From positions 1-20,391 of IMG/VR virus record IMGVR_UViG_3300025671_000696: a DNA stretch of 20,391 nucleotides; one strand, 5' to 3'. The notes beneath the pieces were generated by a model, which worked only from the letters and a program-made list of their open reading frames with translations, did not search any database and was not told the DNA's origin. Both the position numbers and the translations under genes were made by a program. Below are positions 13,273 to 20,391 of the stretch, in pieces. Origin of the DNA: a virus. The stretch's first letter is position 1, and each line of letters opens with the position of its first letter.

Positions 13273-14751
13273 ATGATTGAGTTTGGTGACTTACAAGCCG
13301 ACTTACCTACTTTTCAAAACAATGGTGCTTTAAAAGTAGATAATGTTATTCCTTTAAAAAAAGGTTATAGGGCCTTACCAGGCTTCCAGGCATTAAGCGG
13401 CACAGGATTGACTAGTAGTGCTGTGGGTTTATTTACAAGTTTTTCGGCTAGTGGATCAACTAACTATGCTGGTGACTCAACTAAGTTATATCAAATGGAC
13501 TCCTCTTTGGTGTTCCAGGATATAAGTAAAGTTGGTGGGTATTCCAACTCCACTACTGAGAACGCAAGAGACTTTTGGGCCTTTACACAATTTGGTTCTA
13601 ATATTATTGGAACTAATTATGCAGATAATATTCAAAAGTTTGAAGAGGGTGTTGACAGTGCGTTTAGTGATTTAGTTTCATTAAAAGCAAAATATATAGC
13701 AGTTGTAAGAGATTTTGTTGTTGTTGGTTATACCGATGAAAGCGGAACAACTTATAATCAGAGAGTAAAGTGGTCAGGTATTAATGACAGTTCAACCTGG
13801 ACACCTAGCCAAACTACTCAATCTGGTTATCAAGACATTGTTGGTTCTCATGGAAACATTCAACAAATAGTTGGCGGTGAGTCATCAGGGATCGTCTTTA
13901 TGGAAAAGGCAATCTATCGTATGTCTTATGTTGGTGTGCCTTTAATTTTTCAGTTTGATAAGATAGCTGACTCCATTGGTGCTTTTGCTCCTAAATCAGT
14001 TGCCTCTTTTGGTAATATGATTTTCTTCTTGGCACAAGATGGTTTTTATAAACTAACAGGCGGACAGCAATTAACACCGATTGGAAATGGTAGAGTTGAT
14101 AATTTCTTTTTTGATGATTTATCATCTAACCTGGATGGCATCACTAGTGCTATCGATCCTAACAACTCGATTGTTGTTTGGTCATATCGAGGCTCAGGGG
14201 CAACAGGAACAACAAATAATAAATTATTAATTTATAACTATGCAGTTGATAAATGGAGTACAGGCAGCGGCCAAGACCTAGAGTTTATGGCTAGTGCTTC
14301 ACAAGAGGCATTCACTACATTAGAGAGCCTGGATGTTTTAGGCGACTTAGATAACTTACCTAAATCCTTAGACTCATACTATTATGGTGAGGGTATTATT
14401 GGTCTAGCTGGTTTTAATAGCGATCATAAATTTGGCAAATTTATCTCTAATAGTTTATCTGCCACAGTAGATACAACTGAGTTTGAAGGTGCTGCAAATA
14501 AAAGATCAACTTTAATTAATTGTAGGCCCATTGTAGACGGAACAACCAATACTACAGTAACTGTGACTCCTATTACCAGGAACTCGCAATTAGATAGTAT
14601 TACAGTAGGTGATGCGGTTAGTACCAATGACTCAGGGACTTGTCCTTTACGATCAACCTCTAGGTATCATCGTATTAGAGTTAATGTAGATGGAAATTTT
14701 AATACCCTTAGTGGTGTAGATATAGAAGCGAGACCTGAAGGTGGCCGATAA
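13273..14751 (+). CDS. Tail nozzle/packaged-DNA stabilization protein (P22 gp10-like)
   Basis: The 492-residue product starts FGDLQADLPTF, then DNVIPLKKGYRALPGFQAL, a pattern shared by gp10-like stabilization proteins ('P D....NN.G.....NV.P...GYR..PG'). Repeated short beta elements follow, including SSTWTPSQ-type turns, GSHGNIQQIVGG, VFMEKAIYRMSYVG, SVASFGNMIFFLAQDGFY and NSIVVWSYRG, consistent with a beta-propeller platform. P22 gp10 (472 residues) forms the hexameric hub that binds tailspikes and the needle, and this protein is close to that length. AGGTGG precedes ATG 13273, which abuts the upstream stop. The C-terminus overlaps the next gene by 11 bases. Confidence 0.78.
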   Translation: MIEFGDLQADLPTFQNNGALKVDNVIPLKKGYRALPGFQALSGTGLTSSAVGLFTSFSASGSTNYAGDSTKLYQMDSSLVFQDISKVGGYSNSTTENARDFWAFTQFGSNIIGTNYADNIQKFEEGVDSAFSDLVSLKAKYIAVVRDFVVVGYTDESGTTYNQRVKWSGINDSSTWTPSQTTQSGYQDIVGSHGNIQQIVGGESSGIVFMEKAIYRMSYVGVPLIFQFDKIADSIGAFAPKSVASFGNMIFFLAQDGFYKLTGGQQLTPIGNGRVDNFFFDDLSSNLDGITSAIDPNNSIVVWSYRGSGATGTTNNKLLIYNYAVDKWSTGSGQDLEFMASASQEAFTTLESLDVLGDLDNLPKSLDSYYYGEGIIGLAGFNSDHKFGKFISNSLSATVDTTEFEGAANKRSTLINCRPIVDGTTNTTVTVTPITRNSQLDSITVGDAVSTNDSGTCPLRSTSRYHRIRVNVDGNFNTLSGVDIEARPEGGR

Positions 14752-15070
14752 TCAATTTCCAACAGTTCCTTTATCTATACCGGATACAGGACAACATCTT
14801 AGATTAGTTTCAACATCATTGAATAATACGATCAATGGTAAATTGAATAGTACCGGCAGCATTACTTTAACTGCTAGTGCAACATCAACAACTTTAACAG
14901 ATGCTCGTATAGGCGGTAATTCAGTTATTTTATTTACACCTACTACCGCTAATGCCGCAACTGCTTTAGCTAATTTATATGTATCTGCAAGAACCGAAGG
15001 AAGTGCAACACTAACTCATGCAAGTTCAGCAAACACCGATCAATCATTTTCATACTGCATCATTGGTTAA
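14741..15070 (+). CDS. Small beta-rich protein at the P22 needle position (109 aa)
   Basis: The gene begins with GTG 14741 inside the preceding gene. The protein has a short N-terminal segment (NQFPTVPLSIPDTGQH) and a beta-rich remainder, with TGSITLTASATSTTLTDARIG and VILFTPTTANAATALANLY, ending LTHASSANTDQSFSYCIIG. The 'GSVTLTA..TTT.V.D.R....S.I.L.PTT..AA....+Y+S' pattern is familiar from C-terminal domains of phage tail fibres and small tail proteins and resembles an immunoglobulin-like or knob domain. In P22 the gene at this place encodes the gp26 needle that plugs the tail. This protein lacks an evident long coiled coil, so it may be a short plug, or a separate receptor or assembly piece. 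Confidence 0.65.
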   Translation: MADNQFPTVPLSIPDTGQHLRLVSTSLNNTINGKLNSTGSITLTASATSTTLTDARIGGNSVILFTPTTANAATALANLYVSARTEGSATLTHASSANTDQSFSYCIIG

Positions 15071-15464
15071 TGAAGTAGGAAGAGTTCCGATTGAGCATAT
15101 AGAGCTTTTATGGGATCAAACATCACCCTTACTAAAGAAAGCCCTTGATGAAACATATTCTATCCAGGATATAAAATCAGGATTAATAAATGATCGAATG
15201 CAGCTATTTATATGTTGGAATAATGAAAAAGTTGAAAGTGCTGTTGTTACAGAAATAGCACAATATCCTCAATCTAAAGTATTAAGATATTTTTTAGCTG
15301 GAGGTTCTAACCTAGATAACTGGTTAGAGAGAATACAAGAAGCAATAGAAAAGTTTGCAAAAAAAGAAAATTGTACTCATTTAGAAGTCGCTGGGCGAAA
15401 AGGATGGGTAAGAAAATTGAAAGGATTTAAAGTTAAAGCATACTTACTTAACAAGGAAATATAA
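15018..15464 (+). CDS. GNAT-fold phage protein (T7 gp13-like)
   Basis: Residues about 22-148 show the gp13-like GNAT pattern: HIELLWDQTSPLLKKALDET, a strand MQLFICWNNEKVESAVVTEI, PQSKVLRYFLAGG, the helix LERIQEAIEKFAKKENC, THLEVAGRKGW and a closing GFKVKAYLL. It has the overall fold of N-acetyltransferases, but in podoviruses such proteins are associated with the virion or its assembly. Whether it binds acetyl-CoA is doubtful, since a clear R/Q-x-x-G-x-G/A loop is not visible. ATG 15018 overlaps the previous gene by 53 bases; TTG 15063 is an alternative start. Its place between tail and ejection genes is as expected for T7 gp13. Confidence 0.65.
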   Translation: MQVQQTPINHFHTASLVNEVGRVPIEHIELLWDQTSPLLKKALDETYSIQDIKSGLINDRMQLFICWNNEKVESAVVTEIAQYPQSKVLRYFLAGGSNLDNWLERIQEAIEKFAKKENCTHLEVAGRKGWVRKLKGFKVKAYLLNKEI

Positions 15465-15466
15465 TC

Positions 15467-16282
15467 ATGTCAAAAGGATCAAACCCACAAAATGTAACAA
15501 CTACAACATCAAGTGAACCATCAGAATTTATTAAGCCTTACTATACTCAAGCTATAAATGCTGCTCAGGACTTATATGAAAATCAGAACCTACCATCTTT
15601 TTTTCCTAATAACACTTATGTAGATTTTTCCCCTGAAACAAGCACTGCTTTACAATTAGCATCTGCAAGAGCTGTACAGGGCAATCCATTACTAGGTTCA
15701 TCCCAAGCTGAGATAAACAAAGTTCTTAGAGGTGATTATTTAAATCCATCTTCTAATCCTTATTCAAAAGCCTTGTTTAATCAAATGGCTGGTGATGTTA
15801 CATCACAAGTACAATCTCAATTCAGTAAAGCTGGTAGACTAGGCAGTTCTGCTAATCAAGAAACCTTAGCTAATAGTTTAGGTCAATTAGCAAACCAGGT
15901 GTATAGCGATCAATATAATCGTGAAAGACAAAACCAAGTAGCTGCAACTCAAATAGCACCTCAGTTAGGTGAGATGGATTATAATGATATTGCAAGGCTA
16001 CAAGCAGTAGGCCAAGAAAAAGAAGCTCTACAAATGGCTCAGTTGCAAGATGCAATCGCCAGGTATGATTACTCACAACAACAACCTTATACAAAATTAA
16101 ATCAATATTTAGCATCATTAGGTGCAGCTGTTCCCTCAACAACATTAACTACTCAACCTGTCTTCAGAAACACAGGTGCTGGTTTACTTGGCGGTGCGAT
16201 GCAAGGATATAACTTAGGTAATAACTTTGGCATGGGTGGTTTAGGTGCTGTTGCTGGAGGACTACTAGGAGGATTCTTTTAA
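15467..16282 (+). CDS. Candidate ejection protein I (271 aa, gp7-like position)
   Basis: AAGGAA lies at suitable distance before ATG 15467. The protein has a Ser/Thr-rich start, a helical Gln/Ala-rich body (about 40-215; e.g. NQMAGDVTSQVQSQFSKAG and RLQAVGQEKEALQMAQL), and a glycine-rich hydrophobic tail (about 236-271; GLLGGAMQGYNLGNNFGMGG, ending GLLGGFF). Such Gly-rich tails are membrane-active in proteins that form pores or helical channels. It has the form expected of an injected virion protein. It lies in the position of P22 gene 7 (229 residues), first of the three ejection genes. The function is inferred from order, size and composition, not from a recognised domain. Confidence 0.6.
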   Translation: MSKGSNPQNVTTTTSSEPSEFIKPYYTQAINAAQDLYENQNLPSFFPNNTYVDFSPETSTALQLASARAVQGNPLLGSSQAEINKVLRGDYLNPSSNPYSKALFNQMAGDVTSQVQSQFSKAGRLGSSANQETLANSLGQLANQVYSDQYNRERQNQVAATQIAPQLGEMDYNDIARLQAVGQEKEALQMAQLQDAIARYDYSQQQPYTKLNQYLASLGAAVPSTTLTTQPVFRNTGAGLLGGAMQGYNLGNNFGMGGLGAVAGGLLGGFF

Positions 16283-17700
16283 TGGCCGCAATCGATATTA
16301 ATGCAATTTTAGCTAATCTGCCTAGAAGCACTGCTGAAAATCCTTATTACATAAATCCACCTCAACCTAAAGGAAATTATTCTGCTATTGTTGCAAGGCC
16401 GGATATGAATTTTAATTATTCAGCAATCACACCTAATACTAGTCCTTTAGTAAGTGGTCAAACAGGGGCATTAAATGCAACTAATAATGTTTATGCTAAG
16501 CCTGTAATTAATAACAATAATAATAGTAATAAATATAGTGCAAATAAAGTACCCCCTAATCAAACAGGACAAAATTTATTAAACTTTATATCAAGCAAAC
16601 CAGGACAAGGATTAGCTAGAGGTTTATTAGAAGCCGGTGGTTATTCTACTACTCCTGTTTCGTTTAGCTCTGCTTTAGCTCAAGGGATGAAGTATATGAA
16701 CGAAGCAGACGCAGCAGAAGCAACAGCAAAACAACAAGATTTTGAAAATCAATTATCAGTAGCTACTTTAAACGCAACCGCACTGAAAAACCAACCTGAC
16801 CAATATAGACCATTAACAAATGAGGAAAGAGTACAATATGGCATTCCTAAAGATGGAGCATATAGATTTAACATCACTCAAAACAAACCTGAGTCTATTG
16901 GTGGTGGTGGAACAAATGTAAATATCACTAATGAAGCAGAAAATAAAGGCTCTGAAAATTATTTTAAAACAAGAGGCGATAATTTTGGTAAGTCAGTTGA
17001 CTTAATTGAAACAACAGCAATTGCTGCTGACGACGATAATCAACTTCTTAATAGATTTGAGCAATTAGCTAGTGATGTTAATACTGGTGCTGGTTCATCA
17101 TTCCTACTTGATCTAAATAACTGGGCCAACACATTTGGAATTAACATCGACACTACAGGTCTAGGAGCATTAGAGGCCCTAAACTCTGTGTCAGGTAGAT
17201 TTGTTATGCAGCAAGTTCAAAAGACTAAAGGTGCAGTTTCAGATAGAGAAATGGCTTACTTCTTTAAAATATCTGCAAACATTGGAAACAGCCCACTTGG
17301 TAACCAATTAATTATTAATATGGCTAGATCCATTAATGATAGGTCTATTGCTGAAAACAACCTACTTCAAGATTTCTTATCTGAGCAATATAAACTTGAT
17401 CCTGAACAAAGTTCTTACTCTTTAGATCAAAAATGGAAAAAAGTTAGAGAACAATTTAGAGCAGATAATCAATTATTTACAGGCGATATCGAAGAAGAGA
17501 TAAAAAAATACTACCAGGATAATGGTTTAAATTATACAGGCGGTGTTTCAGATATGAATAAAAAAGATATTGCTAAAACAAATGATTTATCTGACTTCCA
17601 AAAACAATATCCGAATGCTGTTTATATTGGAGAGACTGTTAATGGTAAATCTCAATTTAAAGAAATTGTAGATGGCAAGGAATTATTTTACGAGATATAA
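16282..17700 (+). CDS. Candidate ejection protein II (472 aa, gp20-like position)
   Basis: GGAGGA lies just upstream of ATG 16282, inside the previous gene, whose stop overlaps as TAATG. The first 110 residues are Asn/Pro-rich and contain two NYSAI units and a run of five Asn. Residues about 145-215 are helical and then end in GGGGTNVNI. A domain from about 225 to 365 holds NLLNRF-like helices and VQKTKGAVSDREMAYFFKI, a 'GAVSDRE...F' segment seen in phage virion and ejection proteins that precede a large internal protein. The length equals that of P22 gp20 (471), the second ejection protein. No catalytic motif is visible. Injection into the host is the inferred role. Confidence 0.6.
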   Translation: MAAIDINAILANLPRSTAENPYYINPPQPKGNYSAIVARPDMNFNYSAITPNTSPLVSGQTGALNATNNVYAKPVINNNNNSNKYSANKVPPNQTGQNLLNFISSKPGQGLARGLLEAGGYSTTPVSFSSALAQGMKYMNEADAAEATAKQQDFENQLSVATLNATALKNQPDQYRPLTNEERVQYGIPKDGAYRFNITQNKPESIGGGGTNVNITNEAENKGSENYFKTRGDNFGKSVDLIETTAIAADDDNQLLNRFEQLASDVNTGAGSSFLLDLNNWANTFGINIDTTGLGALEALNSVSGRFVMQQVQKTKGAVSDREMAYFFKISANIGNSPLGNQLIINMARSINDRSIAENNLLQDFLSEQYKLDPEQSSYSLDQKWKKVREQFRADNQLFTGDIEEEIKKYYQDNGLNYTGGVSDMNKKDIAKTNDLSDFQKQYPNAVYIGETVNGKSQFKEIVDGKELFYEI

Positions 17701-17703
17701 AAC

Positions 17704-19809
17704 ATGGCTGAATTTACACCTGTCACAACCCCCTCTAAATTAGTAAACACAAATCAAAATAGTGGCGGAAATAGTGAAAATAAATACACCGCAGTTAAAG
17801 AACCCTCTAAGTTAAAATTTAATGAAATAATAGATAAGACTATTGATACTTATGGTGATGCTACAAGATTAGTTAATACAGGGGCATCTTCTTATTTTGC
17901 AACTATTCCCTCTATGCCGGAGTCTTTAGTAAACTTAGGGAATTTAGGTGTTAATTATATTGGTAAAAAATTAGGCTTAGTGCCTGAAAACAAACAAGCT
18001 GGTTATATTGATATTCCAATTTTACCTAGTTATGATGAAACTAAAACTTTTCTTCAAGCTCCTCCAGGACAAATTAAATATAAAGAAAGTCTATTACCAC
18101 AAGAAAAAATAGATGAAATAAAAATGGGCCTGTTGGATATGAAGTTAATTCCCAATACACCAGACTATAACAAAGCCTACTTAACAGAATTAGAAATTGC
18201 TAGTGGCGATAAACCAAGTTTAGAAATGCAAACAGGGGTTGGTAAGTTTTTAGAAACCCCAGTTGAATATTATGGCATGGGTAAAACTTTTGGTAAAACA
18301 TCAGGAATTATTAGTGGTACTGCTGGAGTTTTAGAGTCTACTTTAAAGCAAATAGGAGTTAATGATCAAACTGCTATGGTTAGTGCTTTGGGTACTGATG
18401 TCTTATTAAGCCTGGTTGCTGGTTTAAGAAACCCAAGTTATGTAACTAAACTCCAGGACTCAGTTCAAAATGCAATCAACAATGGAAAACTAAATGAAGC
18501 AAAAGACCTATTAAGTTTTGCTAAAGAATACAATATTCCTTTGTTGGGAATTGAAGCCTTAGCTCAAACTACTAAAGACGACTCTTTAATAAAATTAGCA
18601 AAAGTAACCGCTATGAGTAGTGAAGGTTCTAAATATTTTAAGGGCCTAAATGGTAGAGAGTTAGTTTTAAATGATAGTGCAAATAAATTTTTAGTTGATT
18701 TCTTTGGTAATGAAAACATTCGATACCTGGATGTAACTCAAAAGACAATAGACACCCTACAAAATAGATTAAATTCACTAAGACAAAACATTAATAAAGT
18801 TGCTCGTAAAAATGGATATAAGCAATTTGATGAGTTTGCTTTTGGCGAACAAGTAGCAAATGAGTTGTCTAATACTTTAGCTGATTTAGCAACATCCGCA
18901 AATTTAAACAAAAGTAGAGCTAACACATTTGAAAAATATGCACTTGAAATTAAAGGAAAAAACCACAAGGCAGTTCAGTCATTATCACAAGAATTAGGCA
19001 AGGATATACAAAAGTATAAAAGTGGCCCTCAAGCTGATGCAAAACAAGTCGCTTATTTAACAGAAATTAAAGGAATCGTTGATCAAACTTTAAAACAAAT
19101 AAAAGGTTATGAAAGCGGATCAAAAACTTTTCAAAATTTAAGCAAGAAAATTTTAGCTCCATTAGAAGAAGCAGTCACAGTTAATAATCAATTAAAACTA
19201 AACGCAGATGCTACTGTTGGATTATTAGAGAAAGTTTTATTAGGCAAACAAGATAATATTTCAATCACCAGGCTTTTTAATGAAGTAAATAAAATTGATC
19301 CTAAACTATCATCGGAAATAGCTCAGGCCTTATTTACTGAAGTCTTTTCCAATATACAAGTTAGTCCTGGTATGGGGAAAAATATGTTTACTAAAGTTTA
19401 TGGTACACCTAAGCAGAAAAAACAAGTCCAGGCTATTTTAACAGGAGTAGCTAAAGCAAACGGACAAGATCCAGCTATGTATATTAAAGGATTTGAAAGA
19501 ATGTTAGAGACTTTTAATGCAACTTCAAAATTATCAGGTGGCGAGTCTATTACTTATGGTGCTACAAAGATGGATGAGGCTATGGGGCTGCCTAAACTTA
19601 AATTTAGCCCATTAGAAATATTTGACACTATTGTAGCAAATAATAATTGGAATGAATTAGCTAAAATAATTACATCACCAAACTCATTAGATGCACTAAT
19701 AACATTATCTAAAACTCCAGTTAGAAAGAATTGGCCAGTTATAGTTCAACCAATATTTCAAGGTTATAGACAAGTCGAAGACAAAAATTATGAGGAAACA
19801 ACACAATGA
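17704..19809 (+). CDS. Candidate ejection protein III (701 aa, gp16-like position)
   Basis: The largest gene in the window starts three bases after its neighbour. The N-terminus has two copies of a [FY]-T-[PA]-V-x2-PSKL element (4-13 and 28-37). Residues about 180-260 are unusually hydrophobic and glycine-rich for a soluble protein (GMGKTFGKTSGIISGTAGVL, DVLLSLVAGLRNP), possibly membrane-inserting. Residues about 345-500 look like long helices. No lysozyme or transglycosylase motif was found, so it does not obviously cut peptidoglycan. Its place as the last gene before the tail fibre, and its size, match P22 gp16 (609 residues). The stop overlaps the tail-fibre start (ATGA). An internal virion or ejection role is the best inference. 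Confidence 0.6.
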   Translation: MAEFTPVTTPSKLVNTNQNSGGNSENKYTAVKEPSKLKFNEIIDKTIDTYGDATRLVNTGASSYFATIPSMPESLVNLGNLGVNYIGKKLGLVPENKQAGYIDIPILPSYDETKTFLQAPPGQIKYKESLLPQEKIDEIKMGLLDMKLIPNTPDYNKAYLTELEIASGDKPSLEMQTGVGKFLETPVEYYGMGKTFGKTSGIISGTAGVLESTLKQIGVNDQTAMVSALGTDVLLSLVAGLRNPSYVTKLQDSVQNAINNGKLNEAKDLLSFAKEYNIPLLGIEALAQTTKDDSLIKLAKVTAMSSEGSKYFKGLNGRELVLNDSANKFLVDFFGNENIRYLDVTQKTIDTLQNRLNSLRQNINKVARKNGYKQFDEFAFGEQVANELSNTLADLATSANLNKSRANTFEKYALEIKGKNHKAVQSLSQELGKDIQKYKSGPQADAKQVAYLTEIKGIVDQTLKQIKGYESGSKTFQNLSKKILAPLEEAVTVNNQLKLNADATVGLLEKVLLGKQDNISITRLFNEVNKIDPKLSSEIAQALFTEVFSNIQVSPGMGKNMFTKVYGTPKQKKQVQAILTGVAKANGQDPAMYIKGFERMLETFNATSKLSGGESITYGATKMDEAMGLPKLKFSPLEIFDTIVANNNWNELAKIITSPNSLDALITLSKTPVRKNWPVIVQPIFQGYRQVEDKNYEETTQ

Positions 19810-20391
19810 CAACAAGTTCATATAGCACAACCGCTAACAGCAATACTACTATAAATAGCATTAGTATCGCTGAGGGTATGAGTCCCTCAAATGTTAATAA
19901 TGCGATGCGTGAGCAGCTTAAAGACTCAAGAACATCATGGAACGATAAAGAGTGGTTTCTATTAGGATCAGGCACAGGCACAACAACTTTTACAAGAGCA
20001 TCTGCCACTAGTGTTACAGTTGCATCAGATATTTCCTCAACACACCATGTTGGTAGAAGAATTAAAATTATAGGTAGTACAACAGGAACTATTTATGGCA
20101 AAATTGCAACAAGCTCTTACTCCTCACCAAATACAACTATTACATTCACTTTTGATAGTGGAACAATTAACTCCGGTGACACCACTGTTAGTGTTTATCT
20201 AGGATCTACTTACAGCAACCCAGCAACCCCTGTTATTGATGAAGATAACATGGCTACTGACTCTGCTATCTTACCACCCTCTCAACAATCAGTTAAAGCC
20301 TATGTCGATAGTGGAACAGTTACCTTAACTAATAAATCTATTGACCTTACTAATAACACCTTAACAGGAACTACTGCTCAATTTAATACTG
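19806..20391 (+). CDS. Tail fibre/tailspike N-terminus (runs off window)
   Basis: The frame from ATG 19806 (ATGA overlap with the previous stop) is open to the window end for 195 codons. The first 60 residues contain ISIAEGMSPSNVNNAMREQL and a SRTSWNDKEWF segment, the usual N-terminal pattern of phage tail fibres ('I....G..PS.+N+A.R....D'), which attaches to the tail. A beta-rich domain (about 55-140; FTRASATSVTVASD, GRRIKIIG, TTITFTFDSG) follows, and then SVKAYVDSGTVTLTN, a common start of the fibre shaft with repeating S/T-N turns. The receptor-binding end lies outside the window. It occupies the place of the P22 tailspike gene. Confidence 0.8.
   Translation, partial: MTTSSYSTTANSNTTINSISIAEGMSPSNVNNAMREQLKDSRTSWNDKEWFLLGSGTGTTTFTRASATSVTVASDISSTHHVGRRIKIIGSTTGTIYGKIATSSYSSPNTTITFTFDSGTINSGDTTVSVYLGSTYSNPATPVIDEDNMATDSAILPPSQQSVKAYVDSGTVTLTNKSIDLTNNTLTGTTAQFNT

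Noticed and set aside
15018-15464. Active N-acetyltransferase that modifies a host protein
   Set aside because: The fold pattern is GNAT-like, but no clear acetyl-CoA loop is visible and its place matches the T7 gp13 structural/assembly gene.

Overview
This 20.4 kb window is AT-rich (roughly one third G+C by eye) and reads as part of a tailed-phage or prophage genome, probably a temperate podovirus. The virion genes run in the order small terminase, large terminase, portal, scaffold, coat, gp4-like adaptor, gp10-like tail stabilizer, small beta protein, three candidate ejection proteins and tail fibre. This is the order of P22-type short-tailed phages. Temperance is inferred from a Cro/CI-like repressor gene that diverges from the rightward genes at the left end. 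The low G+C, dense overlapping genes and protein styles suggest a marine alphaproteobacterial host, possibly SAR11-like. That host guess is inference; nothing in the window names the host.

Layout. 1-247 (minus) is the N-terminal part of an XRE-type repressor. 248-355 is a divergent promoter/operator region. 356-2613 is an early module: a LexA-like winged-helix protein (with an uncertain overlapping frame), a YdaU/DUF1376-like replication protein and three small unassigned proteins. 2613-3848 is a ParB-domain/beta-class adenine methyltransferase fusion. 3811-6380 is the packaging module. Its two terminase genes are separated by a 44-residue cationic hydrophobic microprotein gene with a perfect ribosome binding site, a palindrome-rich non-coding stretch, an antisense tRNA-Thr(GGT) and two small genes. 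6377-6823 is a second, Dam-type adenine methyltransferase. 6820-12003 holds portal, two small or unknown genes, scaffold and an SU10/DUF5309-type major capsid protein, followed by a strong intrinsic terminator. 12068-14751 holds connector and tail-nozzle genes. 14741-19809 holds a small beta-rich protein at the P22 needle position, a T7 gp13-like GNAT fold and three candidate ejection proteins of 271, 472 and 701 residues. 19806 to the window edge is the start of a tail-fibre gene.

Apart from the repressor and the tRNA, all genes are on the plus strand and most are coupled by ATGA, TAATG or short overlaps. Packaging, head assembly and tail/ejection therefore look like one or two long transcripts, with the hairpin after the capsid gene as a likely point of transcript reduction.

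The least conventional signals are these. (1) CCWGG (CCAGG/CCTGG) occurs about 55 times by hand count, roughly five times expectation. It appears in all three codon phases, while CCSGG and GGWCC were not seen. (2) The terminase intergenic region has a cluster of perfect palindromes enclosed by a long-range complementary pair, suggesting a structured RNA or a DNA-protein site. (3) There is a 44-residue microprotein. (4) A short [YF]-[ST]-[AP]-x(2-4)-P peptide motif recurs in three virion proteins. No integrase, lysis cassette, CRISPR array or insertion sequence was found.
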